Positions 1 through 7,119 of a stretch of 8,220 nucleotides of DNA are shown here, one piece after another. The notes beneath the pieces are model-generated. The model made no database searches, was not told where the DNA came from, and saw only the letters and a list, made by a program, of their open reading frames with translations. The translations under genes and the position numbers were made by a program. The stretch comes from Lishizhenia sp. (lineage in GTDB: Bacteria; Bacteroidota; Bacteroidia; Flavobacteriales_D; Crocinitomicaceae), in the NCBI GenBank assembly GCA_007117055.1, contig SKHH01000245.1:1-8220 (forward strand), written 5' to 3'. Each line of letters starts with the position of its first letter. Position 1 is the first letter of the stretch.

Positions 1-504
1 ATGAAAGATAAGGTTTGGGACAAGGCACTTTCAGACACCGCAGAATTGAAGCTTTTTCACGAAAAAAACAAGACTAAATATGTTTGGGATGACAGAATTC
101 ACGCAAATGTTTTTTCATCCAATGATGCCGAAAAAGCGAATCAAGCAATGGCCTTAATTCAAGAAAAGGACACCCTTCCTGCTAAAAAAATTGTTTCGAG
201 AATCAATCGTGAATCCCAATTAAACCTTTCATTGAAAACGGATAAGTTTTCCATCAATGAAACCCCATACTTGAAAGAAACACAGTGGAAAGATGGAGCA
301 CTCAAACTAGTGGAAGACGATGGAATGTATCACATCGTTCAGGTTATTGAAGTGCTTCCAAGTAGGGAAAAAACCTTTCAAGAAGCTAGAGGGGCAGTTA
401 TTCAAGATTATCAAAATCACTTGGAAGAAACGTGGCTGGAAGAACTTCGCGAAAGACATATAATTACAGTACATAATGAGGTACTTTACAGCCTTGGTAA
501 ATAA
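1..504 (+). CDS. PpiC/parvulin-type periplasmic peptidyl-prolyl isomerase, C-terminal part
   Basis: This is the C-terminal 167 residues of a periplasmic foldase of the PpiC/SurA class, which helps secreted and outer-membrane proteins fold. The frame is open at the left window edge and begins with a Met that is probably internal: there is no signal peptide, and Bacteroidota proteins with this kind of tail are usually several hundred residues long. Residues 24-60 contain YVWDDRIHANVF followed by a charged helix. Residues about 93-120 look like the end of a parvulin fold (WKDGALKLVEDDGMYHIVQVIEV, His111 at the place of the conserved late parvulin His). The rest is the basic/acidic C-terminal helix of SurA-like proteins ending in NEVLYSLGK. 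The gene overlaps the next one by 29 bases, so the two are probably cotranscribed and translationally coupled. Class assignment is good; activity and full architecture cannot be judged from the fragment. Confidence 0.8.
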   Translation: MKDKVWDKALSDTAELKLFHEKNKTKYVWDDRIHANVFSSNDAEKANQAMALIQEKDTLPAKKIVSRINRESQLNLSLKTDKFSINETPYLKETQWKDGALKLVEDDGMYHIVQVIEVLPSREKTFQEARGAVIQDYQNHLEETWLEELRERHIITVHNEVLYSLGK

Positions 505-1354
505 AATAGCAAATTGTAATCTAAAACGTCAGTTTTTATGGAGCATTTTAATCTTGTTCTTAACTAGCTGTGATTTTACAAAACAGGAAATAATTGCAAA
601 AGTGGATAGCCACGAATTGCATTATGAAGACGTCTATCGTCATTTTCAACAAATGAACATCCCTATAGATGACCAAAAACTAGTGGATGAATTTGTTACA
701 GACTGGATTAAACAAAAAGTGGTAGATCTTGAACTAAAAGAGTTGAATCCATCAGCACATTATGAGAATCAACATCAAGCGGAAAAAAATCGATACGCTT
801 TAAATTTATTTTCCATGGAAAACAAAATTATTGAAGAACGATTAGACACACTGATTACAGAAGATGAAATTTTACAATACTATCGAAATAATCGAGACAA
901 TTACATTTCTAAAAGTTATATTGTAAAAGCGCTATACATTAAAATTCCAGACTCAATATCAGTATCTGAGAAGTTAAAAACAGCATTTCTGTTAAAAAAG
1001 GATAAAGACAGGGAGGTTGTTAAGAAATATGGCAACCTTTATGCTACTAATTTTTACTTTGAAGAAGACAAATGGATTTTCTTTGAAGATTTAGTGAGAG
1101 ACATCCCTATGACAGAGGACAGTAAGGAGCAGTTGATCAAAAACAAAGAGCATGCGGTGTTCACAGATAAAAATGATATTTATTTATTAAACATCTTTGA
1201 CTTTCGTTATAAACGGTCTGAAACTCCTTTAGATTTTGAAAAGGAAAAGATACGAAAACATATTTTGAAACGTAGAATAAATACCCTGAGGGAAGAAATA
1301 AGAATAAATATTTTAGAAAATGCAAAAGAAAAATACATTATTGAGCGCTATTAG
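476..1354 (+). CDS. SurA/PrsA-like lipoprotein with degenerate parvulin domain
   Basis: A 292-residue probable lipoprotein foldase or chaperone. The N-terminus has a long polar stretch, a hydrophobic core at residues 20-29 and a lipobox L-T-S-C with Cys32 as the predicted lipidated residue. Residues about 37-80 resemble a SurA N-domain (IIAKVDSHELHYEDVYRHF, then WIKQKVVDLELKEL). Residues 127-140 (ITEDEILQYYRNNRDNYI) match the linker helix that precedes parvulin domains. The expected catalytic strand is IVKALYIKIP at 149-158, with Leu153 where parvulins have His. The closing strand at 236-243 (YLLNIFDF) also lacks the usual His, so isomerase activity is doubtful and a chaperone role is more likely. 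The C-terminus is a charged helix. The ATG at 476 lies inside the preceding gene; the next in-frame alternative is TTG at 494. The ATG at 538 is out of frame. The last 35 bases overlap the next gene. Family assignment comes from motifs and position and is moderately sure. Confidence 0.75.
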   Translation: MRYFTALVNKIANCNLKRQFLWSILILFLTSCDFTKQEIIAKVDSHELHYEDVYRHFQQMNIPIDDQKLVDEFVTDWIKQKVVDLELKELNPSAHYENQHQAEKNRYALNLFSMENKIIEERLDTLITEDEILQYYRNNRDNYISKSYIVKALYIKIPDSISVSEKLKTAFLLKKDKDREVVKKYGNLYATNFYFEEDKWIFFEDLVRDIPMTEDSKEQLIKNKEHAVFTDKNDIYLLNIFDFRYKRSETPLDFEKEKIRKHILKRRINTLREEIRINILENAKEKYIIERY

Positions 1355-2699
1355 TTTACTAATACTCTCTTTTACCAGTTTTTCTCAAATAAGTGAAGGC
1401 CCTCTTGGTGGAGGGAATTTGCCTGTTGTTGATAGAATCATTGCCAAAGTAGGGGAAAACATTATCTTACATTCTGACATAGAAGTTCAGAAACTTCAAG
1501 CTATGCAGGAAGGATATGAATTGGACTACATGAGTGAGTGTAGAATTTTAGAAGAAATGCTGTATCAAAATCTATTAATTCACCAAGCAAATCTTGATTC
1601 CGTAGTAGTATCAGATGGTCAAGTCGATGGAGAAATGGAAAATCGATTACGCAACATTGAAATGCAAATCGGAGGAAGACAGCAGTTAGAAGAGTTTTAT
1701 GGGAAAACCTACCAAGAAATAAAAAATGAATTTAGAGATGTTATCCGTGATCGTCTAGTCGCTCAAAAAATGGAGCAAACGATTACCCAGGAAATAAAAG
1801 TTACTCCGAGAGATGTTCGTCGACTGTTTGAAGAAATACCAACAGACAGCCTCCCCATGGTTAATGAGCAGGTTTCACTACAACAAATTGTTGTTTTTCC
1901 AAAAGTATCACAGCGTGATAAAAACGCTACTATTACCCAATTGGAAAAATGGAGAAATGATATTTTACGTGGAAGTAAATCTTTTGAAGCTGTAGCTACC
2001 ATGCACTCTGATGACCCTGGAAGTGCGAAGCAAGGTGGAAAAATTGCAGCCTCAAGAGGAATGATGGTGAAACCATTTGAAGCGGCTGCGTTTTCACTGA
2101 ATGTAGGAGATATCTCTGAGGTAGTAGAAACAGAATATGGTTTTCACATTATTCAACTTGTCGAGAGAAAAGGAGATGATTATGTTGTTCGTCATATATT
2201 AAAAATTCCAGAAGTAGATCGCTCTGCTTTTACACAAGCAGCTGCTGTGATAGACGAATGTGTTGCTAAAATAGAAGCTGGAGAATTAACTTGGGAACAA
2301 GCAGTTGCTATTTATTCAGAAGATGAAGTATCCAAGCAAAACCAAGGGACAATAATCAATCCTTATTCCGGTGAATTATTTTGGGATGTCGCTGCTCTTG
2401 GACAAATTGATAAAGAACTACATGCACAAGTCAACCGAATGGATGAAGGTTTTATTTCTCAACCTATGTTATTCAGTGATCCTCAAAGGAGAAAAGAAGG
2501 TATCAGAATTGTTCGTGTAAAATCGAGACGTCCTCCGCATAGAGCTAACCTGAAAGATGATTACACCGTTATCAAAAGAGCTGCAGAAAACCGAAAAAAA
2601 GAAGAAGCTATTGAAAGATGGGTAAATGAAACAATTCCTACCGCTTATATTCGAATTGACGAAAAATTTAGAAGCTGTCAATACCTCTATAATTGGTAA
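1320..2699 (+). CDS. surA: SurA-like periplasmic chaperone / peptidyl-prolyl isomerase with two parvulin domains
   Basis: A 459-residue periplasmic chaperone expected to receive unfolded outer-membrane proteins after Sec export and pass them to the outer-membrane assembly machinery. A signal peptide covers residues 1-22 (hydrophobic core 7-18, probable cleavage S-F-S/Q). The SurA N-domain starts at about residue 37 (VDRIIAKVGENIILHSDIE) and runs to about 170. Parvulin domain 1 spans about 184-285, with FEAVATMHSDDPGSAKQGG and YGFHIIQL. Parvulin domain 2 spans about 289-402, beginning YVVRHILKIP. A C-terminal helix (RAAENRKKEEAIERWVNE) returns to the chaperone lobe, as in SurA. Length and order match SurA (about 430 residues in E. 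coli). Domain 1 has Gln188/Gln189 in place of the first conserved His but keeps His276; domain 2 keeps His292 but has Arg396 in place of the second. The start lies 35 bases inside the upstream gene and is fixed by the signal peptide. The symbol is by architecture, since the genome probably has other SurA-like paralogs. Confidence 0.9.
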   Translation: MQKKNTLLSAISLLILSFTSFSQISEGPLGGGNLPVVDRIIAKVGENIILHSDIEVQKLQAMQEGYELDYMSECRILEEMLYQNLLIHQANLDSVVVSDGQVDGEMENRLRNIEMQIGGRQQLEEFYGKTYQEIKNEFRDVIRDRLVAQKMEQTITQEIKVTPRDVRRLFEEIPTDSLPMVNEQVSLQQIVVFPKVSQRDKNATITQLEKWRNDILRGSKSFEAVATMHSDDPGSAKQGGKIAASRGMMVKPFEAAAFSLNVGDISEVVETEYGFHIIQLVERKGDDYVVRHILKIPEVDRSAFTQAAAVIDECVAKIEAGELTWEQAVAIYSEDEVSKQNQGTIINPYSGELFWDVAALGQIDKELHAQVNRMDEGFISQPMLFSDPQRRKEGIRIVRVKSRRPPHRANLKDDYTVIKRAAENRKKEEAIERWVNETIPTAYIRIDEKFRSCQYLYNW

Positions 2700-2735
2700 T
2701 GTGTATATTTACAGTCTATCAAATAAATATATAAT

Positions 2736-3689
2736 ATGTCAAACGTAGAAGCAGTTCAAGAACTTGTAGAAAATCATAAACGATTAAAAAAAGAAATTGA
2801 AAAGGTAATTGTTGGACAAGAAGAAGTGATCGATCAGGTACTCATTTCTATTTTATCTCGAGGACATTGTTTACTTGTAGGTGTACCAGGTCTGGCTAAA
2901 ACCTTATTAGTAAACACCATTGCGCAAACTTTAGGATTGTCATTTAATCGAATTCAGTTTACACCAGACTTGATGCCTTCTGACATTGTAGGATCCGAAA
3001 TTCTTGACGATAGTAGAAATTTTAAATTTGTAAAAGGTCCATTATTTCACAATATTGTTCTTGCTGATGAAATTAACCGTACTCCACCTAAAACACAATC
3101 GGCCTTATTGGAAGCAATGCAAGAACGTTCTGTAACAACTGCAGGTCAAAACTATGCCTTACCGAGACCATTTTTCGTTTTAGCAACCCAAAACCCAATA
3201 GAGCAAGAAGGAACATATCCACTGCCAGAAGCTCAATTAGATCGCTTTATGTTTAATATTTGGGTGGATTACCCCACTTTTGAAGAGGAATTAGCAATTG
3301 TAAAAGCAACTACTTCCGATAAAAAAGTTTCCCTTCAACAAATTATCACAGGGGAACAAATCGAAAAATACCAAGCCTTAATACGCGAAGTCCCCGTAGC
3401 TGATAACGTACTGGAATATGCCGTTAAATTAGTGGGAAAAACAAGAATCAATAATGACTTAGCGCCAGAGATAACTAAAAAATATTTGTCTTGGGGTGCT
3501 GGACCAAGGGCTTCTCAATACCTTATCATTGGTGCGAAATGTCATGCGCTACTCAATGGGAAGTTTGCTCCAGATATTGAAAATGTGAAAGCTGTGGCTC
3601 ATCCTATTTTACGTCATAGATTGGTGCGTAACTATCGTGCTGAAGCAGATGGTTATTCAATGGACAAAATAATTACTGAGTTACTGTAA
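2736..3689 (+). CDS. moxR: MoxR-family AAA+ ATPase
   Basis: A 317-residue cytoplasmic ATPase of the MoxR branch of AAA+ proteins (AAA_3 plus lid domain), a group of chaperone-like ATPases that remodel or activate partner proteins. All nucleotide-handling motifs are present: Walker A GVPGLAKT at 49-56, Walker B IVLADE at 107-112, sensor 1 ATQNP with Asn153, arginine finger in EAQLDRF (Arg170), and sensor 2 GPRAS with Arg258. The length is typical and no residue looks damaged, so it should be active. MoxR genes usually sit beside DUF58 and von Willebrand factor A genes. None follows here: the ATPase lies between a SurA-like gene (36 bases upstream) and a TonB-receptor-like gene (69 bases downstream). 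The A/T-rich leader has no Shine-Dalgarno sequence, as is usual in this phylum. The family is certain; the partner and client are unknown. Confidence 0.95.
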   Translation: MSNVEAVQELVENHKRLKKEIEKVIVGQEEVIDQVLISILSRGHCLLVGVPGLAKTLLVNTIAQTLGLSFNRIQFTPDLMPSDIVGSEILDDSRNFKFVKGPLFHNIVLADEINRTPPKTQSALLEAMQERSVTTAGQNYALPRPFFVLATQNPIEQEGTYPLPEAQLDRFMFNIWVDYPTFEEELAIVKATTSDKKVSLQQIITGEQIEKYQALIREVPVADNVLEYAVKLVGKTRINNDLAPEITKKYLSWGAGPRASQYLIIGAKCHALLNGKFAPDIENVKAVAHPILRHRLVRNYRAEADGYSMDKIITELL

Positions 3690-3758
3690 GTCAAATACGG
3701 ATTTCTCATATACAATGAAACAGATATTTTACGTTATAATGACTGTATAAACTATGTA

Positions 3759-6404
3759 ATGAAGTCAGTAATTCTCCTGTTCTTATTAATTGTAAACGGA
3801 TTTGTATTTACACAAACTGCTGTGATTACTGGAAAAGTCGTAGACAAAAGTAACAGAGGTTTTCCTGATGTTCAAGTCAGTATCGTCGATCAACCACTTT
3901 ATAGAACCAAATCAAACTTAGATGGAAAATATCGGCTTGTTGTTCCGTCTAAACAATTAATTCAAATTGCTGTATCTTATGATGAAGAACAGTTTTTGTT
4001 TTCGGTATTTTTAGATGATAATGAAACAAAAGAGTTAGACAAAGTAAGGTTCGCTGTTCAATCGGTTGAGGGAATAGAAGTAACAGCTAAATCAACGGAT
4101 AACACCATTCAACGATTACCAGCTATTGAAGTCCAAAACATTCCAGGACCGCAGAATTCTGTGGAACGATACTTAACCCTAACAACTGCAGCAACCTCTA
4201 ATAATGAGCTTACAAATAATTACAATGTTCGTGGAGGAAGTTACGATGAAAACTTAGTCTATGTGAATGGTTTTATGGTGTATCGTCCCTTTTTAACGCG
4301 AACCGGACAACAAGAAGGAATGAGTTTCATTAATCCTAATTTAGTAGAAGATATTTCATTTAGTGCGGGAGGATTTGCCGCAAGATACGGAGACCGACTT
4401 AGTTCGGTGTTAGATATCACTTATCGAACGCCAGAACGGTTTAGAGGCTCCAGTGATATGTCTTTACTTGGTTTCGGCGCACATGTCGAAGACAAAGTAA
4501 GTGCTAGATTTAACTATATGGCTGCTGCCCGCTATCAAGACCAAAGTTATGTGTTAAACTCACTCCCAGTGCAAGGAGCTTATCGACCACGTTTTTATGA
4601 TTTTCAATTACTCACAAACTACGACCTCACGGAAAATTTAAAATGGTCTATTTTGGGGCACTTTTCTTCCAATGATTTCCGATTTGCGCCTGAAACACAA
4701 GAAACAAATTTTGGAACAATAAACCAAGCTCTGAGTTTTCGGGTATTTTTTCAAGGAGAAGAATTGACCCGCTTTCAAACCATAACCGGAGCCACTTCAC
4801 TAAAATGGGATGTGAACAAACGATTAAATTTAGACCTTTACACCAGTATATTTAATACCGATGAGCAAGAAACCTTTGATATATTAGGGCAGTATTTCAT
4901 CAATGAATTAGAAACCGATCCATCCAAAGAGGAATTTGGAGATTCTGTAGGAACTATTGGCATTGGAACATTTTTAGACCATGCTAGGAATCGTCTATTT
5001 GCCACAATTTATCAAACGAGGCATGAAGGTGAGTATAAGTTTTTACGCATGACGGAAGATGGCCTAGATTATGAAAACAAAGGCGTTTTGAGATGGGGAG
5101 CAAGTGCGCAATATGAAGTATTTGATGATGTCATGAGCGAATGGAAACTTATTGATTCAGCTGGTTACAGTATTCCTCAAAATCCAGCCGATAAAATTGA
5201 ACTCTTTGATGTCATTAAAGCCGAAAACGTCTTGGAAACATTTAGAACATCAGGATTTGTACAATTTGACAAAACATGGGAAACGATACAAGACACCTTG
5301 CCAATAAAGGTATATAAACGCTTTAAAAATGAAGAAGGAAAACGAGATAAAGTTGAAATTCAAGACACTGTGTATGGTGCGCGTAAAAAAGTACACCTTC
5401 ATTCTGGAGTGCGTGGAGGATATACAGCTTTTAATAATGAGTTTTACGCCACACCAAGGGCTGGAGTTAGTTATTTTCCCTCAAAATATTACATCGATGA
5501 AAACGATCAATTAAAAAAACGGATGATTCGACTCCATGCTAGTACTGGATTATATTACCAACCTCCTTTTTACCGTGAATTAAGAAGCTTCAACGGACCT
5601 ATGAACTTAGATGTTTTGAGCCAAAAATCTCTCCATTTTGTAACCGGGGTTGATTATTCCTTTGAAATGTGGGGTAGAGAAAAACCATTCAAATACACCG
5701 GAGAACTTTTTTACAAGCACATGTGGGATGTAAACCCTTACCAAATTGATAATGTTAGAACACGTTATTTTGCTATGAATGATGCCGTAGCTTACGCATA
5801 CGGAATGGACATGAATTTGCACGGTGAATTTATCCCAGGGGTTGAATCGTTTTTCAAAATGGGTATTATGCGCACAATGGAGGACTTTCTAAATGATTAT
5901 TATTACGATTATTTCAATTCGGATGGCGAAAAAATAATTCCTGGGTTTACGTTCAACGATGTAGCAGTAGATAGTACGCGAAATGAACCTGGTTTTATAC
6001 CACGACCTACGGATCAATGGTTCACGTTTGCAATGCTTTTTCAAGACAAAATGCCCAATTTTGAGCAATTCACTGTACAATTGGGTTTAAATTATGGTTC
6101 ACGTTTACCCTATGGTCCACCCGACAGAAACAGATACAAAGATACGCTTCGTCAGCGCCCCTACTTCAGAGTTGACATCGGATTTGGATATGATTTCCTG
6201 TACCAAAAACCCAATAAAGAAGATCGAAAAAAATGGCTAAGACCATTCAACGATGTTCGATTAAACTTCGAAGTATTCAATTTATTAGGTATCAATAATG
6301 TTCTATCACAGCAATGGGTGCAAGATACGCAAGGAAGATACTATGCCATTCCAAACTACCTCACTTTCCGACGGTTCAATCTGAAATTGATTTTGAGGTG
6401 GTAA
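3759..6404 (+). CDS. TonB-dependent-receptor-like outer-membrane protein with carboxypeptidase-regulatory-like domain
   Basis: An 881-residue outer-membrane protein of the TonB-dependent receptor fold. Residues 1-18 are a signal peptide (hydrophobic core 4-17, probable cleavage before Gln19). Residues about 21-95 form a CarboxypepD_reg-like beta-sandwich (AVITGKVVDKSNRGFPDVQVSI, then NLDGKYRL), common in Bacteroidota receptors. The plug domain runs from about 115 to 222, with NVRGGSYDENLVYVNG at 156-171 and GGFAARYGDRLSSVLDITY ending it. The remainder to residue 881 alternates amphipathic strands and long loops, as in a 22-strand barrel, and ends FNLKLILRW with a terminal aromatic suited to assembly by BamA. 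VEGIEVTAKST (about 104-114) is at the usual TonB-box position but is not a clear TonB box. No SusD-like partner follows, so this is not a standard SusCD glycan importer. The substrate cannot be told from sequence. The neighbours suggest a link to envelope biogenesis, which is inference. Confidence 0.9.
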   Translation: MKSVILLFLLIVNGFVFTQTAVITGKVVDKSNRGFPDVQVSIVDQPLYRTKSNLDGKYRLVVPSKQLIQIAVSYDEEQFLFSVFLDDNETKELDKVRFAVQSVEGIEVTAKSTDNTIQRLPAIEVQNIPGPQNSVERYLTLTTAATSNNELTNNYNVRGGSYDENLVYVNGFMVYRPFLTRTGQQEGMSFINPNLVEDISFSAGGFAARYGDRLSSVLDITYRTPERFRGSSDMSLLGFGAHVEDKVSARFNYMAAARYQDQSYVLNSLPVQGAYRPRFYDFQLLTNYDLTENLKWSILGHFSSNDFRFAPETQETNFGTINQALSFRVFFQGEELTRFQTITGATSLKWDVNKRLNLDLYTSIFNTDEQETFDILGQYFINELETDPSKEEFGDSVGTIGIGTFLDHARNRLFATIYQTRHEGEYKFLRMTEDGLDYENKGVLRWGASAQYEVFDDVMSEWKLIDSAGYSIPQNPADKIELFDVIKAENVLETFRTSGFVQFDKTWETIQDTLPIKVYKRFKNEEGKRDKVEIQDTVYGARKKVHLHSGVRGGYTAFNNEFYATPRAGVSYFPSKYYIDENDQLKKRMIRLHASTGLYYQPPFYRELRSFNGPMNLDVLSQKSLHFVTGVDYSFEMWGREKPFKYTGELFYKHMWDVNPYQIDNVRTRYFAMNDAVAYAYGMDMNLHGEFIPGVESFFKMGIMRTMEDFLNDYYYDYFNSDGEKIIPGFTFNDVAVDSTRNEPGFIPRPTDQWFTFAMLFQDKMPNFEQFTVQLGLNYGSRLPYGPPDRNRYKDTLRQRPYFRVDIGFGYDFLYQKPNKEDRKKWLRPFNDVRLNFEVFNLLGINNVLSQQWVQDTQGRYYAIPNYLTFRRFNLKLILRW

Positions 6405-6423
6405 ATTGTTTTCTGTATTAAAT

Positions 6424-6445
6424 GAACAGCCATTGTTCTATTTTA
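6424..6445. terminator. Weak hairpin between convergent genes, possible bidirectional terminator
   Basis: GAACA at 6424-6428 pairs with TGTTC at 6434-6438, giving five base pairs (six with one G-T wobble) around a tiny loop, followed on the + strand by TATTTTA. It sits in the 33-base gap between the end of the TonB-receptor-like gene and the converging small barrel gene, where both transcripts should end, and overlaps the first bases of the latter's stop codon. The stem is short and A/T-rich and the U-tract is broken, so this is a weak candidate supported mainly by location. Confidence 0.3.
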
Positions 6446-7115
6446 ATAACAGACCCAATTTAAACTCAAATCGTGTAAAGTTATCTTTAAATTCTGTCCC
6501 CAGATTTGGCCCCGCAATAACTTCTCTTCGAACTTCATTAAAACGTACTCCAGCGCTTAAGGATATTCCTAAATGGTCATTCGTAAAACAAACCACATTC
6601 AAATGCGAACTCACAAAGTAACCTGAAAAACTAACCATAGGATTACTTGTAGATGAAATATGATAACCAAATTGTGACGTAACATAAGGAGTTATATAAT
6701 GATCAAAAAAATGAACCTTACCCTCCAAAAAAACAGGAAAAAAATAATGGTTAATATGCTGCTCTATTCCTGAACCTAATGATAAACTCCAATGACGATT
6801 AAAATCAAACCCTACTTTTCCGTGTACAATAGCACTTACCTCATCATCTATGTAAACTATAGGTTCCAATTGTACAAAGATCCCTTTCTCTGGTCTAAAC
6901 ATAGAAAGTTGTTCAACTTTTTCAACTTCTGACTGCAAAAACATCAGCTCATGTTCCCCCGAAATTTCAAGCTTTAAGTGAACCGAATCTTGTTCTGTAA
7001 TTCTTCCAACATAAGTACTCCCATTGTTGAGAAAAACTTTAGATTTCAACTGGGAAATACCTGAGAGAGAAATCAATAAAAACAAAACGATTAAAGAAAA
7101 GGCATATAACTTCAC
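6438..7115 (-). CDS. Secreted protein with Sm/SH3-like N-terminal module and probable small outer-membrane beta-barrel
   Basis: A 225-residue protein of unknown function. Residues 1-21 are a signal peptide (MKLYAF start, long Leu/Ile core, probable cleavage before Gln22). Residues about 25-70 (KVFLNNGSTYVGRITEQD, then SEVEKVEQL) look like the small Sm/SH3-type beta module, with its NGSxxxGxI turn, found at the N-terminus of various Bacteroidota envelope proteins. From about residue 78 on there are alternating strands separated by short turns (GIFVQLEPIVYI, HWSLSLGSGI, YVTSQFGYHI, LGISLSAGVRF, FEFKLGLLLK), compatible with an eight-stranded barrel; the last residue is Lys, not the usual aromatic. 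The start is GTG: the nearby ATG at 7117-7115 runs straight into TGA, and the frame upstream has no other good start before a stop at 7158-7160. It converges with the receptor gene and follows the sorting-domain gene after 70 bases. Signal peptide and gene are secure; barrel and module are structural guesses. Confidence 0.75.
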   Translation of the reverse strand: MKLYAFSLIVLFLLISLSGISQLKSKVFLNNGSTYVGRITEQDSVHLKLEISGEHELMFLQSEVEKVEQLSMFRPEKGIFVQLEPIVYIDDEVSAIVHGKVGFDFNRHWSLSLGSGIEQHINHYFFPVFLEGKVHFFDHYITPYVTSQFGYHISSTSNPMVSFSGYFVSSHLNVVCFTNDHLGISLSAGVRFNEVRREVIAGPNLGTEFKDNFTRFEFKLGLLLK

Positions 7116-7119
7116 ATTA

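Noticed and set aside
538..540. ATG at 538 as the start of the lipoprotein gene
   Set aside because: It is out of frame with the gene (the frame reads TTA TGG there), so it cannot be used.
1763..2002. Minus-strand open frame of 79 codons
   Set aside because: It lies wholly inside the SurA-like gene, shows no domain or signal peptide, and mirrors the codons of that gene.
2469..2681. Minus-strand open frame of 70 codons
   Set aside because: It is antisense to the C-terminal helix of the SurA-like protein; the Phe-rich stretch is the mirror of Lys/Glu codons.
2704..2711. TATATTTA in the gap before the MoxR gene as a promoter
   Set aside because: The last base departs from TAnnTTTG and there is no TTG element at the right distance; the 36-base gap suits operon continuation better.
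3023..3030. TAAATTTG, a perfect match to the Bacteroidota -7 consensus
   Set aside because: It is inside the MoxR coding region, encodes conserved residues around NFKFV, and precedes no gene; chance is likely in A/T-rich DNA.
3690..3758. Terminator or promoter between the MoxR and receptor genes
   Set aside because: I found no stem-loop with a T-tract and only a poor -7 match (TATTTTAC at 3725-3732), so nothing is annotated.
5607..6080. Two minus-strand open frames inside the receptor gene
   Set aside because: Both are antisense to well-supported barrel sequence and have no recognisable features.
6406..6621. Plus-strand open frame just after the receptor gene
   Set aside because: It is antisense to the C-terminal strands of the small barrel gene, which has a signal peptide and coherent strand pattern; no domain is seen in the plus-strand reading.
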